DNA of 64,000 bases from Staphylococcus sp. GSSP0090 (GCF_013391405.1 NZ_JACBFD010000019.1:62001-126000); one strand, 5' to 3'; positions 54,991-64,000 are shown, counted from the first letter of the stretch. Notes: generated from the sequence alone by a model not told the origin. Made by a program: numbers and translations.

Positions 54991-55164
54991 TTAGCGATGA
55001 TTATAAGTTGTTTCTTGATTACGTTGTTTAGGTGTATCAAGTCTACTTTTACATTCATCACACATAAAAGTATGCATAGGATCATTACGTAATCTTTTGG
55101 CTTCTAATGTATTTTGATCTATAAAAACTTCCATATCACAAATGATACATTGAACTTTCTTCAT
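54991..55164 (-). CDS. YlaI-like small zinc-ribbon protein (DUF2197)
   Basis: A 57-residue protein beginning MKKVQCIICDMEVFIDQN and ending TPKQRNQETTYNHR. Two CxxC pairs (CIIC at residues 6-9 and CDEC at about 35-38) form a probable zinc ribbon. The central LEAKRLRNDPMHTFMC is typical of YlaI/DUF2197. AGAGGTGAT precedes the ATG. It starts 2 nt after the end of the upstream gene, so the two are cotranscribed. The Bacillus yla cluster beside typA has the same small genes. Function unknown. Confidence 0.82.
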   Translation of the reverse strand: MKKVQCIICDMEVFIDQNTLEAKRLRNDPMHTFMCDECKSRLDTPKQRNQETTYNHR

Positions 55165-55166
55165 AA

Positions 55167-55649
55167 CTAAATCACCTCTATACCAGTAACATATTGAAAC
55201 TGATAAGAATAACCTTCTTCAGGAATATAAACAAAGCTATCTACCGAATAGTCGTCATACAATCTTTTTCCATCTTTGGCAAATTGGAAGAAGAGGTAAG
55301 GTAGCAAGTCTATTGGTATGTCAATGGATGCCTTATCGTTAAATAATCGTATTGTTGTTGCGTTATCATGAGGTTCAGCATTTTTGAAAAATGGTGTCAT
55401 ATTGATAACGAAAGATTTTTCTAATACTGCACGTCTTTTATATTTAATTTCTGAATTTAGTGTTGGTGGATTGGTTTGACCCTCTAGGATGGCTCTATTC
55501 CATTCACGATTATCATCAAAATTGATTGGTTTCGTGCCATCAAAAACCCCTTGTTCTAAATCTTCAATTTGTACTTTTCTATCATCAAAAATCCAAGTCG
55601 TACTATCTAATGTAATTGGAAATTTAACTTCACCCTTAATTTGAATCAT
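55167..55649 (-). CDS. Conserved hypothetical, YlaL-like
   Basis: A 160-residue soluble protein. It starts MIQIKGEVKFPITLDSTTWI and FDDRKVQIEDLE, has KSFVINMTPFFKNAEPHDNATTI in the middle, and ends YSYQFQYVTGIEV. It is mostly predicted beta strand, with no signal, membrane segment or catalytic motif. The opening and the NAEPH segment resemble what I recall of Bacillus YlaL, and the context (typA, ylaI, ylaN) supports that. AGGAGTGGG precedes the ATG. Function unknown. Confidence 0.7.
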   Translation of the reverse strand: MIQIKGEVKFPITLDSTTWIFDDRKVQIEDLEQGVFDGTKPINFDDNREWNRAILEGQTNPPTLNSEIKYKRRAVLEKSFVINMTPFFKNAEPHDNATTIRLFNDKASIDIPIDLLPYLFFQFAKDGKRLYDDYSVDSFVYIPEEGYSYQFQYVTGIEVI

Positions 55650-55990
55650 TATCCCACTCCTATTGGTATAAATTACATAGGTCTATAATTGTTTCGTTAA
55701 AAACTTGAACAAGCTCAGTGATAAAAATGACTTTTCTGTGAACAAAGCACATGCTTATGTGACATTTAATTCAAGTTTAACAGAGCTTAACAATAGAAGT
55801 CATTTAACGATTTTTAAGGCATGGCCTGTATAAAGCCATATGTATTATAAACACTAGTAAAATAATTTATCGTTACTATCAATTTTATCACAAATGAGTC
55901 AGTTACGTATATTCTTGAATTCACTTGCTTTTTACTATTTAGTAAGATACACTCTTCTTATAAAGTTACAATTGATAGGGGGAGTATGTC
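55650..55990. other. 341-bp spacer with several inverted repeats
   Basis: The gap between divergent ylaL-like and ylaN genes has three short inverted pairs: AAACTTGAA (55701-55709) with TTCAAGTTT (55770-55778), AAGCTC (55711-55716) with GAGCTT (55783-55788), and AAATGACTT (55725-55733) with AAGTCATTT (55797-55805). Their order is interleaved rather than nested. The rest is AT-rich with no ORF that has a ribosome site. Confidence 0.5.
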
Positions 55991-56266
55991 TTGGAAAAAA
56001 ATCAAAAAATTAATAATGCGGCATATGACCAATTGAATAAAGATGCTGATAGGATTCTCCAGCTAATTAAAGTACAAATGGATAATCTTACATTACCTCA
56101 ATGCCCATTGTATGAAGAAGTACTTGATACTCAAATGTTTGGATTACAAAAAGAAGTGGACTTTGCTGTTCAACTTGGTTTAGTTGACAGAGAAGTGGGC
56201 AAAGATTTAATGCTTCGTTTAGAAAAAGAGCTTTCTAAATTGCATGATGCATTTACTAATGTTTAA
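55991..56266 (+). CDS. ylaN: YlaN family protein (UPF0358)
   Basis: A 91-residue, all-helical small protein. The sequence [42 protein letters not shown] and [22 protein letters not shown] matches YlaN. From the literature I recall, staphylococcal YlaN binds ferrous iron and is connected to Fur and Fe-S homeostasis. The start is TTG at 55991, spaced correctly from GGGGGAG. Monocistronic with its own terminator. Confidence 0.9.
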   Translation: MEKNQKINNAAYDQLNKDADRILQLIKVQMDNLTLPQCPLYEEVLDTQMFGLQKEVDFAVQLGLVDREVGKDLMLRLEKELSKLHDAFTNV

Positions 56267-56365
56267 TTTGGTTAAAGTAGGTAGATTTATTTCTTAAAGT
56301 AAGAAATTCTGAACTTGATTTAAAAAAAATATAAATTATTACTGAAAAACTACATAAATATCTTG

Positions 56366-56417
56366 AAAGTGGCTGGGACATCAATCATTTGTTGATCATT
56401 TCTTAGCCACTTTTGTC
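56366..56417 (+). terminator. Terminator after ylaN
   Basis: AAAGTGGCT pairs with AGCCACTTT, with an inner ATCAATCA/TTGAT helix, followed by TTGTC. The GGCTGGGACATCAAT tract is the dispersed staphylococcal intergenic motif. The rest of the 367-bp gap has an extended -10 (TGA-TATAAT, -10 at 56496-56501) that may serve ftsW. Confidence 0.7.
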
Positions 56418-56633
56418 ATGTTTTAAAAAACGTAATTATAATAAAATAATGACTATTCATGTTATATTTGCTCGAGAAATTGTTACAATGTTTGATATAA
56501 TGTTAAAAGTGTAATTCCCTTTTATTAGCAATTGATAAAAAAGGATTAAGTATGCTTCAAATCACAATTAAGTAAGTGTATTAATCGAATAAACAAATAT
56601 AATATTAAAAAATAGAATTGGATGATATGTCAT

Positions 56634-57869
56634 ATGAACAACATAAAGCGATTTTTTCGATATATAAGTAAAAATGCCAAATATATCGATTACCCACTCG
56701 TAGTTACATATTTATTATTATGTCTAATTGGTTTAGTTATGGTATATAGTGCTAGTATGGTTGCTGCTACAAAAGGGTCGTTGACAGGTGGCATATCCGT
56801 ACCGGGTACTTACTTTTATACGAGACAATTAATGTACGTGATAATGAGTTTAGTTATAGTATTTTTCATGGCCTTCTTCATGAATGTTAAATTGTTAGAA
56901 ACAATTAGATTTCAAAAATGGATGATGATTGGCATAATTATTTTGCTTGCTGCAACATTACTTGTTGGTAGTAACATCAATGGTTCAAAAAGTTGGATTA
57001 ATTTAGGCTTTATGAACTTACAAGCATCAGAATTATTGAAAATTGCAATTATCTTATATATTCCATATATGATTGAAAAGAAACGACCAAAAGTATTTAA
57101 ACAGCCAAAATTAATGACTTCACCAATTATTTTAGCTGGGTTATGTATTGCATTAGTACTGTTACAGCGAGATGTAGGTCAAACGTTATTGATAATGATC
57201 ATATTCTTTTCAATACTTTTCTATGCGGGTATTGGTGTTCAAAAGTCCCTTAAATATGGATTGTTAATCTTTGTAGGTGTCGTTTTGATTGGATCACTAT
57301 TTTTAATCATTGGGTTAGTTCCAGACTATTTAACAGCTAGATTCAGCACTTTAACCAATCCATTTAGTCAAGAATCAGGCACTGGTTATCATATTTCTAA
57401 CTCGCTTATAGCAATTGGTAACGGAGGATTGCTAGGTAGAGGACTTGGAAATAGTATTATGAAATTAGGTTATTTGCCTGAACCACATACAGACTTTATT
57501 TTTTCTATTATATGTGAAGAATTAGGTTTAGTAGGTGGTATTGTAGTCATTTGCTTGCTATTCTTTATCGTGTATAGAGCATTTGAATTAGCGAATAAGA
57601 CTAACTCTTATTTCTATAAACTGGTATGTGTTGGTGTAGCAAGTTATATAGGCAGTCAAACATTCGTTAATTTAGGTGGTATTTCTGGTACAATTCCTTT
57701 GACAGGTGTACCGTTACCATTTATTAGCTTTGGTGGTTCGTCTATGATTAGTTTAAGTATTGCTTTAGGCTTGTTACTGATCACAGGTAAACAAATAAGA
57801 ATCGAAGCCTATAGAAAGAAACAAGCAAATCAGAAAAAAGTAAGTCCTAGGATGACTAGACGATATTAA
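56634..57869 (+). CDS. ftsW: Septal peptidoglycan glycosyltransferase FtsW
   Basis: SEDS-family polymerase of septal peptidoglycan. The 411 residues have about ten helices. Conserved SEDS features include VYSAS in helix 1, KSWINLGFMNLQASELLKIAIILY, and the extracellular catalytic loop region GTGYHISNSLIAIGNGG...GRGLGNSIMKLGYLPEPHTDFIFSIICEELG. A GGISGTIPLTGVPLPFISFGGSS stretch lies near the C-terminus. The ATG at 56634 follows GGATGA; an in-frame start four codons earlier is weaker. Confidence 0.95.
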   Translation: MNNIKRFFRYISKNAKYIDYPLVVTYLLLCLIGLVMVYSASMVAATKGSLTGGISVPGTYFYTRQLMYVIMSLVIVFFMAFFMNVKLLETIRFQKWMMIGIIILLAATLLVGSNINGSKSWINLGFMNLQASELLKIAIILYIPYMIEKKRPKVFKQPKLMTSPIILAGLCIALVLLQRDVGQTLLIMIIFFSILFYAGIGVQKSLKYGLLIFVGVVLIGSLFLIIGLVPDYLTARFSTLTNPFSQESGTGYHISNSLIAIGNGGLLGRGLGNSIMKLGYLPEPHTDFIFSIICEELGLVGGIVVICLLFFIVYRAFELANKTNSYFYKLVCVGVASYIGSQTFVNLGGISGTIPLTGVPLPFISFGGSSMISLSIALGLLLITGKQIRIEAYRKKQANQKKVSPRMTRRY

Positions 57870-57912
57870 TGAAATGAATCTAAGTCATTGATTTATATAC
57901 TCTCCTCTATAA

Positions 57913-57962
57913 AGACAAACGTTTCGACTTTTAATAGTTAAAACGTTTGTCTATTTTTTTGC
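57913..57962 (+). terminator. Terminator of ftsW
   Basis: AGACAAACGTTT pairs with AAACGTTTGTCT (12 bp), with further inner pairing, followed by ATTTTTTT. A second A/T hairpin, AAAAAGTTAT/ATAACTTTTT, lies at 58014-58041 in the same gap. Confidence 0.85.
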
Positions 57963-58204
57963 CGTTTAAAGGAGATTTTGAAATACTTTTAACAAAGACA
58001 TTTAATGATAATAAAAAGTTATCAATAGTAATAACTTTTTATTAAGTTTAAGACGTGATATAATTTTGTTCTAAGCTTGTTATAGTAAGGTTTTCGTTCT
58101 AGTCAAAATATGTATTTTAAAATAATAACAATGTTAAAAGTTAGCATCTTACAAATACATTCAAGATAATACTTAATTATTTATTACTGTATACATTGTT
58201 CGTA

Positions 58205-58216
58205 TTTTGCTATAAT
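58205..58216 (+). promoter_or_regulatory. Extended -10 promoter of pycA
   Basis: TTTTGC-TATAAT with -10 at 58211-58216 and the TGN extension; no good -35 is seen. The in-frame ATG at 58215 lies inside this -10, so it cannot be the start of a transcript made here. That supports GTG 58269 as the real start. Confidence 0.55.
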
Positions 58217-58268
58217 GAAAAACATATCTAACTTTTTAGAAAATTCAAAATTTAAGGGGGACCATGAT

Positions 58269-61200
58269 GTGAAACAAATAAACAAGCTTTTGGTAGCCAA
58301 TCGTGGTGAAATAGCAATCAGAATTTTTAGAGCAGCAACAGAATTAGATATTAAAACAGTTGCAATTTATTCAAATGAAGATAAAGGATCTTTACATAGA
58401 TATAAAGCAGATGAATCTTATTTAGTAGGTAAAGATTTAGGACCTGCTGAATCTTATCTAGATATAGAAAGAATCATTGATGTTGCTAAGCGTGCAGATG
58501 TAGATGCGATACATCCTGGGTATGGTTTTTTAAGTGAAAACCAAACATTTGCCCGTAGGTGTCAAGAAGAAGGCATAAAATTTATTGGTCCTCGTGTTGA
58601 ACATTTAGACATGTTTGGCGATAAAGTTAAGGCGAGAACAACAGCGATTAATGCGGATTTAACCGTTATTCCAGGTACAGACGGTCCGATTGATAATCAA
58701 AAAGATGCAGTTGCGTTTGCTAATGAAGCAGGTTACCCACTGATGATTAAAGCCACAAGTGGTGGTGGCGGTAAAGGTATGCGTATCGTACAATCTGAAG
58801 ATGAATTAGAAGATGCGTTCCATCGAGCTAAATCTGAAGCAGAAAAATCATTTGGTAATAGTGAAGTCTATATTGAAAAATATATAGACAATCCAAAACA
58901 TATTGAAGTACAAGTTATCGGAGATGAACACGGTAACATTGTTCATTTATATGAACGTGATTGTTCAGTGCAAAGACGACACCAAAAAGTCGTTGAAGTA
59001 GCACCTTCAGTTGCATTATCAGATGATTTAAGAGAGCGAATTTGTGACGCAGCAATTCAATTAATGGAGAATATTGAATATGTTAATGCAGGCACGGTGG
59101 AATTCCTTGTATCAGGCGAATCATTCTACTTCATTGAAGTTAATCCGCGTGTTCAAGTAGAACATACGATTACTGAGATGATTACAGGTGTTGATATCGT
59201 TAAAACACAGATACTTGTTGCTGATGGGGAAAACTTGTTTGACGAAGAAATAAGTATGCCTCGTCAAGCTGATATTAAAACATTAGGATATGCCATTCAA
59301 TGTCGTATAACGACTGAAGATCCAACGAATGATTTTATGCCAGATACTGGACGTATCATAGCATATCGCTCAAGTGGCGGTTTTGGGGTAAGACTAGATG
59401 CTGGTGACGGTTTCCAAGGTGCAGAAATTTCACCTTATTATGACTCGTTGTTGGTAAAATTATCCACACATGCAATGTCATACAAACAGGCTAATGAAAA
59501 AATGGATCGTTCATTACAAGAAATGCGTATTCGTGGTGTGAAAACCAATGTGCCATTTTTAATCAATGTTATGAGAAACGAGCAATTTAAAACGGGTGAT
59601 TATACAACTAAATTTATAGAAAAGACACCTGAGTTATTTGATATTGAACCAACCTTGGATAGAGGTACAAAAACGTTAGAATATATTGGGAACGTTTCGA
59701 TTAATGGATTTCCAAATGTAGAAAAACGACCTAAACCGGTTTATGAGACATCACCAATTCCACAAATTCCCAAAAAGGAAATAGCAAAATTAGAAGGAAC
59801 AAAACAATTACTAGATGCTAAAGGTCCTAAAGCTGTAGCGGAATGGTTAAAACAACAAGACGATGTGTTAATCACTGATACTACATTTAGAGATGCGCAT
59901 CAGTCATTGTTAGCTACGCGTGTTAGAACAAAAGACATGATGAATATTGCTTCTAAAACAGCTCAAGTAATGAAAGATAGTTTTTCATTAGAGATGTGGG
60001 GCGGTGCAACTTTTGATGTTGCTTATAATTTCTTGAAAGAAAATCCATGGGAACGTTTAGAAAGATTAAGAAAAGAAATTCCAAATGTCTTATTCCAAAT
60101 GTTATTGCGTGCATCAAATGCTGTAGGATATAAAAACTATCCAGATAATGTGATTAAAAAATTCGTGAAAGAAAGTTCAGAAGCGGGCATAGATGTATTC
60201 CGTATCTTCGACTCATTAAATTGGGTTGATCAAATGAAAGTGGCGAATGAAGCTGTACAAGAAGCAGGCAAAATTTCAGAAGGAACAATTTGCTATACTG
60301 GAGACATATTAAATCCAAATCGTTCGGATATTTATACGTTACAATACTATATTGATATGGCTAAAACGCTTGAACGTGAAGGGTTCCATATTTTAGCAAT
60401 CAAAGATATGGCAGGATTATTGAAACCAAAAGCTGCCAATGAATTGATTGGAGAATTGAAAGCAGCCGTTGATTTACCAATTCACTTACACACACATGAT
60501 ACAAGCGGCAATGGCTTATTAGTGTACAAGCAAGCTATTGATGCGGGTGTAGACGTCATTGATACAGCTGTGGCTTCTATGAGTGGCTTAACAAGTCAAC
60601 CAAGTGGTAACTCTTTATATTATGCATTAAATGGTTTTGATAGAAATATGCGTGCAGATGTGGACGGTATGGAAGAGTTATCTCACTATTGGGGCACAGT
60701 ACGTCAATATTATAGTGATTTTGAAAGTGATATTAAATCACCTAATACGGAAATCTATAAACATGAAATGCCTGGTGGGCAATATTCTAACTTAAGTCAA
60801 CAAGCTAAAAGCTTAGGATTAGGAAATCGATTTAATGAAGTAAAAGATATGTATAGACGCGTGAACTTTTTATTTGGCGATATCGTCAAAGTTACACCGT
60901 CATCTAAAGTTGTGGGTGATATGGCACTATACATGGTACAAAATGATTTAGATGAAGATGCTATTATTAAAGATGGCTATAAATTGGATTTCCCTGAATC
61001 CGTTGTATCATTCTTTAAAGGTGATATTGGACAACCAGTTAATGGTTTCAATAAAAAACTACAAAAAGTTATTCTCAAGGGTCAACCTGCGATTACAGAT
61101 AGACCAGGGGAACATTTAGATCCTGTTGATTTTGAAGCAGTGAGAAAAGAATTAGAAGAAAAACAAGAAAGAGAAGTAACGGAACAAGATGTCATTAGTT

Positions 61201-61724
61201 ACGTGCTCTATCCTAAAGTTTACGAACAATTTATAGCAACGCAAGAACAATTTGGCAATGTGTCTCTTTTAGATACGCCAACATTCTTCTTCGGTATGCG
61301 TTCGAATGAAACGGTTGAAATTGAAATCGACACGGGTAAACGCTTGATTATTACACTTAAAACCATTACAGAACCAGATGAAAAAGGTATACGTACCATT
61401 TTTTATGATATGAATGGTCAAGCTCGTCGTATCTTTATCCAAGATGAAAATGTTAAGGCAAATGAAAGTGTTAAGCCAAAAGCAGACAAGTTAAATCCAA
61501 ATCATATTGGCGCGCAAATGCCAGGTTCAGTTACAGAAGTGAAGATTTCTGAAGGCGAATCTGTAACGAGTGGTCAAGCATTATTGATTACTGAAGCAAT
61601 GAAGATGGAAACAACGATTCAAGCACCATTTGATGGTGTAGTTAAAAAGGTTACAGTGCAAAGTGGCGAAGCGATTGAAACAGGGGACTTACTGATAGAA
61701 ATTGAAAAAGAGCCTGTAGATTAG
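58269..61724 (+). CDS. pycA: Pyruvate carboxylase
   Basis: Biotin enzyme carboxylating pyruvate to oxaloacetate, an anaplerotic step. The 1151 residues comprise a biotin carboxylase ATP-grasp domain (1-450, KATSGGGGKGMRI, EVNPRVQVEHTITE) and a carboxyltransferase barrel (about 530-830, TDTTFRDAHQSLLATRVR). The tetramerisation region (PAT) and a biotinyl domain with EAMKMETT near the C-terminus follow. The start is GTG at 58269 behind AAGGGGG; the upstream in-frame ATG overlaps a -10 box. It sits beside ctaA and ctaB, as in other staphylococci. Confidence 0.96.
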   Translation: MKQINKLLVANRGEIAIRIFRAATELDIKTVAIYSNEDKGSLHRYKADESYLVGKDLGPAESYLDIERIIDVAKRADVDAIHPGYGFLSENQTFARRCQEEGIKFIGPRVEHLDMFGDKVKARTTAINADLTVIPGTDGPIDNQKDAVAFANEAGYPLMIKATSGGGGKGMRIVQSEDELEDAFHRAKSEAEKSFGNSEVYIEKYIDNPKHIEVQVIGDEHGNIVHLYERDCSVQRRHQKVVEVAPSVALSDDLRERICDAAIQLMENIEYVNAGTVEFLVSGESFYFIEVNPRVQVEHTITEMITGVDIVKTQILVADGENLFDEEISMPRQADIKTLGYAIQCRITTEDPTNDFMPDTGRIIAYRSSGGFGVRLDAGDGFQGAEISPYYDSLLVKLSTHAMSYKQANEKMDRSLQEMRIRGVKTNVPFLINVMRNEQFKTGDYTTKFIEKTPELFDIEPTLDRGTKTLEYIGNVSINGFPNVEKRPKPVYETSPIPQIPKKEIAKLEGTKQLLDAKGPKAVAEWLKQQDDVLITDTTFRDAHQSLLATRVRTKDMMNIASKTAQVMKDSFSLEMWGGATFDVAYNFLKENPWERLERLRKEIPNVLFQMLLRASNAVGYKNYPDNVIKKFVKESSEAGIDVFRIFDSLNWVDQMKVANEAVQEAGKISEGTICYTGDILNPNRSDIYTLQYYIDMAKTLEREGFHILAIKDMAGLLKPKAANELIGELKAAVDLPIHLHTHDTSGNGLLVYKQAIDAGVDVIDTAVASMSGLTSQPSGNSLYYALNGFDRNMRADVDGMEELSHYWGTVRQYYSDFESDIKSPNTEIYKHEMPGGQYSNLSQQAKSLGLGNRFNEVKDMYRRVNFLFGDIVKVTPSSKVVGDMALYMVQNDLDEDAIIKDGYKLDFPESVVSFFKGDIGQPVNGFNKKLQKVILKGQPAITDRPGEHLDPVDFEAVRKELEEKQEREVTEQDVISYVLYPKVYEQFIATQEQFGNVSLLDTPTFFFGMRSNETVEIEIDTGKRLIITLKTITEPDEKGIRTIFYDMNGQARRIFIQDENVKANESVKPKADKLNPNHIGAQMPGSVTEVKISEGESVTSGQALLITEAMKMETTIQAPFDGVVKKVTVQSGEAIETGDLLIEIEKEPVD

Positions 61725-61746
61725 TTTAGAATAAGGATTAAAAAAC

Positions 61747-61790
61747 AAAAAGCAAGCTCAGTTCTTGAGAAAACTGAGCTTGCTTTTTTT
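61747..61790. terminator. Bidirectional terminator between pycA and ctaA
   Basis: A stem of about 17 bp (AAAAGCAAGCTCAGTT with AACTGAGCTTGCTTTT) and a TTTTTTT run on the plus strand, matched by an A/T flank on the other. It serves pycA (+) and ctaA (-). Confidence 0.92.
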
Positions 61791-61816
61791 AATGTGATGA
61801 AACACCAAATTATGAA

Positions 61817-62725
61817 TTAGCCACCACTTCGAATTGTACGTAACATTAATACAATAAAGTATGCGATTAAACCGAAGAGTAATGTAATAAATAACGCATG
61901 TAGTAACGCGATAAATAAATTAACTTCAGTAATAATGGATAATGCGCCCGTTGTTACTTGTAAGATAACTAAAATAAATGCAGCTGTATAACCGTAACGA
62001 ATGGTACGATTTTCTCTATAATTGTTTACAGCATGAATGAATGTAATCAAAATCCAAATAAAGGCAATGAGTGCCATACCTCTATGGGTGAAATTAACCC
62101 AGTCTTGTACGTTATGTGGTATTAAATCATTAAACGGTAATGGCCATTGACCATATGCTAAACTTGCTTCTTTATGTCTTACTAAAGCGCCTGTATATAT
62201 TGTCATATAAACAATTAGCGCCATAATCCATGTGTAAATTCTCAATGGTTTTCTAATAAATAATTCATCAGCTTCATATTTACGATCGACTTCATATATA
62301 ATTAATGTAAGTACAAATACAGATGAAAAAGAAATTAAAGAAATACCAAAGTGAAGTGCTAATACATATGCATTTTGTTGCCACATCACTGCTGCTGCGC
62401 CAACTAAAGCCTGAATTAGTAAGAAACCGACACTAATACAAGCTAATGGTTTAACTTCTTTGATGTAACCAATATGTTTCCAAGCAACAATTACCAACCA
62501 TAAAACGACAATTAATGATAAGCCCGATACTGCACGATGACTTAATTCAATTAGTGTTTGGATTGGTAAATTTTGAGGTAAGAACGCACCGTGACAAAGT
62601 GGCCAATCAGATCCACAACCATCTGCAGAACCTGTCTTTGTAACCAATGCACCACCAAGTTGAACAAAAGCCATAATGACTGTTGCTAACACTGATAACC
62701 ATTTAAGGTTTTTTTTGCTAAACAA
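61817..62725 (-). CDS. ctaA: Heme A synthase (CtaA)
   Basis: Membrane enzyme oxidising heme O to heme A, the cofactor of the aa3 oxidase encoded at the window start. The 302 residues have eight helices. The first extracellular loop has Cys37 and Cys44 ([11 protein letters not shown]), the conserved disulfide pair of Firmicute CtaA. LSHRAVSG and FTHRGMALI carry heme-ligand histidines. The start is TTG at 62725, spaced 8 nt from GGGGGG. Divergent from ctaB. Confidence 0.93.
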   Translation of the reverse strand: MFSKKNLKWLSVLATVIMAFVQLGGALVTKTGSADGCGSDWPLCHGAFLPQNLPIQTLIELSHRAVSGLSLIVVLWLVIVAWKHIGYIKEVKPLACISVGFLLIQALVGAAAVMWQQNAYVLALHFGISLISFSSVFVLTLIIYEVDRKYEADELFIRKPLRIYTWIMALIVYMTIYTGALVRHKEASLAYGQWPLPFNDLIPHNVQDWVNFTHRGMALIAFIWILITFIHAVNNYRENRTIRYGYTAAFILVILQVTTGALSIITEVNLFIALLHALFITLLFGLIAYFIVLMLRTIRSGG

Positions 62726-62760
62726 GAATTAACCCCCCACTTTAAAAATATAACAATGAA

Positions 62761-63045
62761 GATAGAGTCTGGGACAAAAATAGATCTCTCAGACGCTTTA
62801 TCATTTAGGCAGTAGATGACTGAATTGAAAATATAAAGTCTCACTGATTTAAAGAACTACTTTTTCATTTTGTGAAAATGAGTAGTTCTTATGCATAGGT
62901 TAAAACTTATGCATACTACAGAAAAATTTTAGTGAGACTGATGCATGAGCTTTAGCTCAGGTAAACATTTCAATCCTAGTCATCCTTGCCGGGGTGGGAC
63001 TACGAAAACTCTATTAGAAAAATTGATTTCTGTCCCACTCCCATA
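62761..63045. repeat. Structured intergenic repeat between ctaA and ctaB
   Basis: Outer arms AGTCTCACT (62837-62845) and AGTGAGACT (62931-62939) enclose a hairpin GAACTACT...AGTAGTTC (62854-62888) and two TATGCATA boxes, a three-way-junction layout. It is flanked by CTGGGACAAAAATAGA, TTGCCGGGGTGGGACTACGA and CTGTCCCACTCCCA, which I recall as dispersed in staphylococcal genomes. The 534-bp gap has no supported gene. Confidence 0.5.
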
Positions 63046-63136
63046 ACTTAGCTATTAGTAATGATACATCTCATTTATATATTTTTATATGTTCATAAAT
63101 CTTAAATTTTATTATAACAATAATTAGCAATTAAAA

Positions 63137-63182
63137 TGTGTCACAAAAATGACTTTTTACTAATGTCGATAAAGTGTCACAA
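63137..63182 (+). promoter_or_regulatory. Two GTGTCACAAA direct repeats before ctaB
   Basis: GTGTCACAAA occurs at 63137-63146 and 63173-63182, 36 bp apart, 78-123 bp before the ctaB start. The TCACAA part equals a Rex half-site, but no full palindrome is formed. A regulatory role is inference. Confidence 0.35.
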
Positions 63183-63259
63183 ATATCTTTACATTAATGT
63201 AGTCAATCGAACAAAATTAATATATCATTGTATTATATGAAAAAAATAGGAGGGAAATT

Positions 63260-64000
63260 ATGAACAAAGAACAGACTTTGGCACATAATTCTAGCCGTGT
63301 AACTTTTAAAGAGTTACAGCAAATCATCAAAATGGGCTTGGTTCAAGGGAATTTAATTCCTGCATTTGCTGGATCATGGTTAGCGATTGTGTTAGCTAAT
63401 CATTCCTTCCTCTCGTCAATACCACAAATCTTAATGATGTTAGTGGGCTCTACGTTAATTATGGGGGGCGCATGTGCTTTAAATAATTACTACGACCAAG
63501 ATATTGACAGTATCATGCCAAGTAAACAACAGAGACCTACAGTTAATGAAAGAATTTCAAATAGAAATTTATTAATTCTCAGCTTCGGAATGATGCTAAT
63601 AGGGGAAGCATTACTATTTGCACTCAATATACCATCAGGTGTTATTGGTCTATTGGGTATTGTTGGTTATGTATCATTTTATTCAATATGGTCTAAAAGA
63701 CATACAGTTTGGAATACAGTCATCGGTAGTTTCCCTGGGGCAGTTCCACCGTTAATTGGGTGGACAGCCATAGAAGGAAACATAAGTTTAGTAGCTGTGG
63801 CATTATTCTTAGTGATTTTCTGTTGGCAACCGATACATTTTTACGCTTTAGCAATTAAACGTAAAGATGAGTATTCGTTAGCAAATATTCCAATGTTACC
63901 ATCAGTTAAAGGGTTTAATCGTACGAGAGTAAGTATGTTTATTTGGTTAGTTGTCTTGTTACCATTACCATTTTTACTAAGTAGTTTAGGCGTTACATTT
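63260..64000 (+). CDS. ctaB: Heme O synthase (protoheme IX farnesyltransferase, CtaB), partial
   Basis: Polytopic prenyltransferase adding farnesyl to heme B. The first 247 codons are present and the gene continues past the window end (about 300 residues are usual). It begins [20 protein letters not shown]. The visible part has the Asp-rich catalytic motif [22 protein letters not shown], and the second motif region [27 protein letters not shown] precedes the ATG. It is divergent from ctaA, and together they make the heme A for QoxB. Confidence 0.94.
   Translation, partial: MNKEQTLAHNSSRVTFKELQQIIKMGLVQGNLIPAFAGSWLAIVLANHSFLSSIPQILMMLVGSTLIMGGACALNNYYDQDIDSIMPSKQQRPTVNERISNRNLLILSFGMMLIGEALLFALNIPSGVIGLLGIVGYVSFYSIWSKRHTVWNTVIGSFPGAVPPLIGWTAIEGNISLVAVALFLVIFCWQPIHFYALAIKRKDEYSLANIPMLPSVKGFNRTRVSMFIWLVVLLPLPFLLSSLGVTF

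Noticed and set aside
58215-58268. Upstream ATG giving an 18-residue longer pyruvate carboxylase
   Set aside because: The ATG lies inside the TATAAT of the likely promoter, while GTG 58269 has AAGGGGG and matches the family N-terminus.

Overview
The window is about 64 kb of low-GC Firmicute chromosome, almost certainly Staphylococcus. The gene order qoxABCD - folD - purEKCSQLFMNHD - ykoEDC - auxA - ptsHI - cydAB - ktrA - rnjA/rpoY - def - pdhABCD - potRABCD - auxB - mntH - typA - ftsW - pycA - ctaA/ctaB is, from memory, the core backbone of S. aureus and its relatives. Several proteins (PurK, PurF, FtsW, Pyc, Hmp) look clearly diverged from the S. aureus sequences I recall. A related species is therefore more likely than S. 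aureus itself, but I cannot name it. I see no prophage, insertion sequence, CRISPR array, tRNA or rRNA.

Layout. 1-4.0 kb: cytochrome aa3 quinol oxidase (qoxABCD, minus strand), then a tiny exported Ig-fold protein. 4.8-6.0 kb: a flavohemoprotein behind a Rex-type operator. 6.1-18.5 kb: folD (minus) and the eleven-gene de novo purine operon (plus). 18.5-21.5 kb: an ECF-type thiamine-precursor transporter (ykoEDC, minus) under a TPP riboswitch. 21.7-25.7 kb: a small SigB-type gene, the polytopic membrane protein AuxA, an RlmI-like rRNA methyltransferase and a DUF697-like protein. 25.8-31.7 kb: HPr and enzyme I, a glutaredoxin-like protein, cytochrome bd oxidase (cydAB, with a Rex box in its leader) and the K+ channel regulator KtrA. 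31.8-36.9 kb: a small membrane protein, RNase J1 with a long disordered tail, RNAP epsilon, a candidate sRNA, peptide deformylase and a YkyA-type lipoprotein. 37.1-42.5 kb: pyruvate dehydrogenase complex and a UPF0223 protein. 42.6-48.2 kb: spermidine/putrescine ABC operon with its regulator, then AuxB. 48.3-56.3 kb: MntH with an MntR-type operator, DUF4064 and DUF1054 proteins, an inositol-monophosphatase-family enzyme, and the ylaF-typA-ylaI-ylaL-ylaN cluster. 56.6-64 kb: FtsW, pyruvate carboxylase, and divergent ctaA/ctaB for heme O/A synthesis; ctaB runs off the window end.

How the genes fit together. The window is rich in energy and central carbon functions. It holds both terminal quinol oxidases (aa3 and bd), the heme A enzymes that serve the aa3 oxidase, NO detoxification (Hmp), the PTS phosphorelay, and the pyruvate branch point (PDH and pyruvate carboxylase). 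Redox control is visible in the DNA: TTGTGA-N6-TCACAA palindromes lie upstream of hmp and cydAB, which would tie both to NADH/NAD+ through Rex. Folate one-carbon supply (FolD) sits back-to-back with the purine operon, whose PurN and PurH consume 10-formyl-THF.

Most genes are ordinary core genes. The less explained material is mainly between genes: a candidate sRNA at 35.4 kb, a repeated palindromic site before pdhA, a strong hairpin between pdhB and pdhC, a SigB-type small ORF at 21.8 kb, and structured repeats around 55.7 and 62.8 kb.
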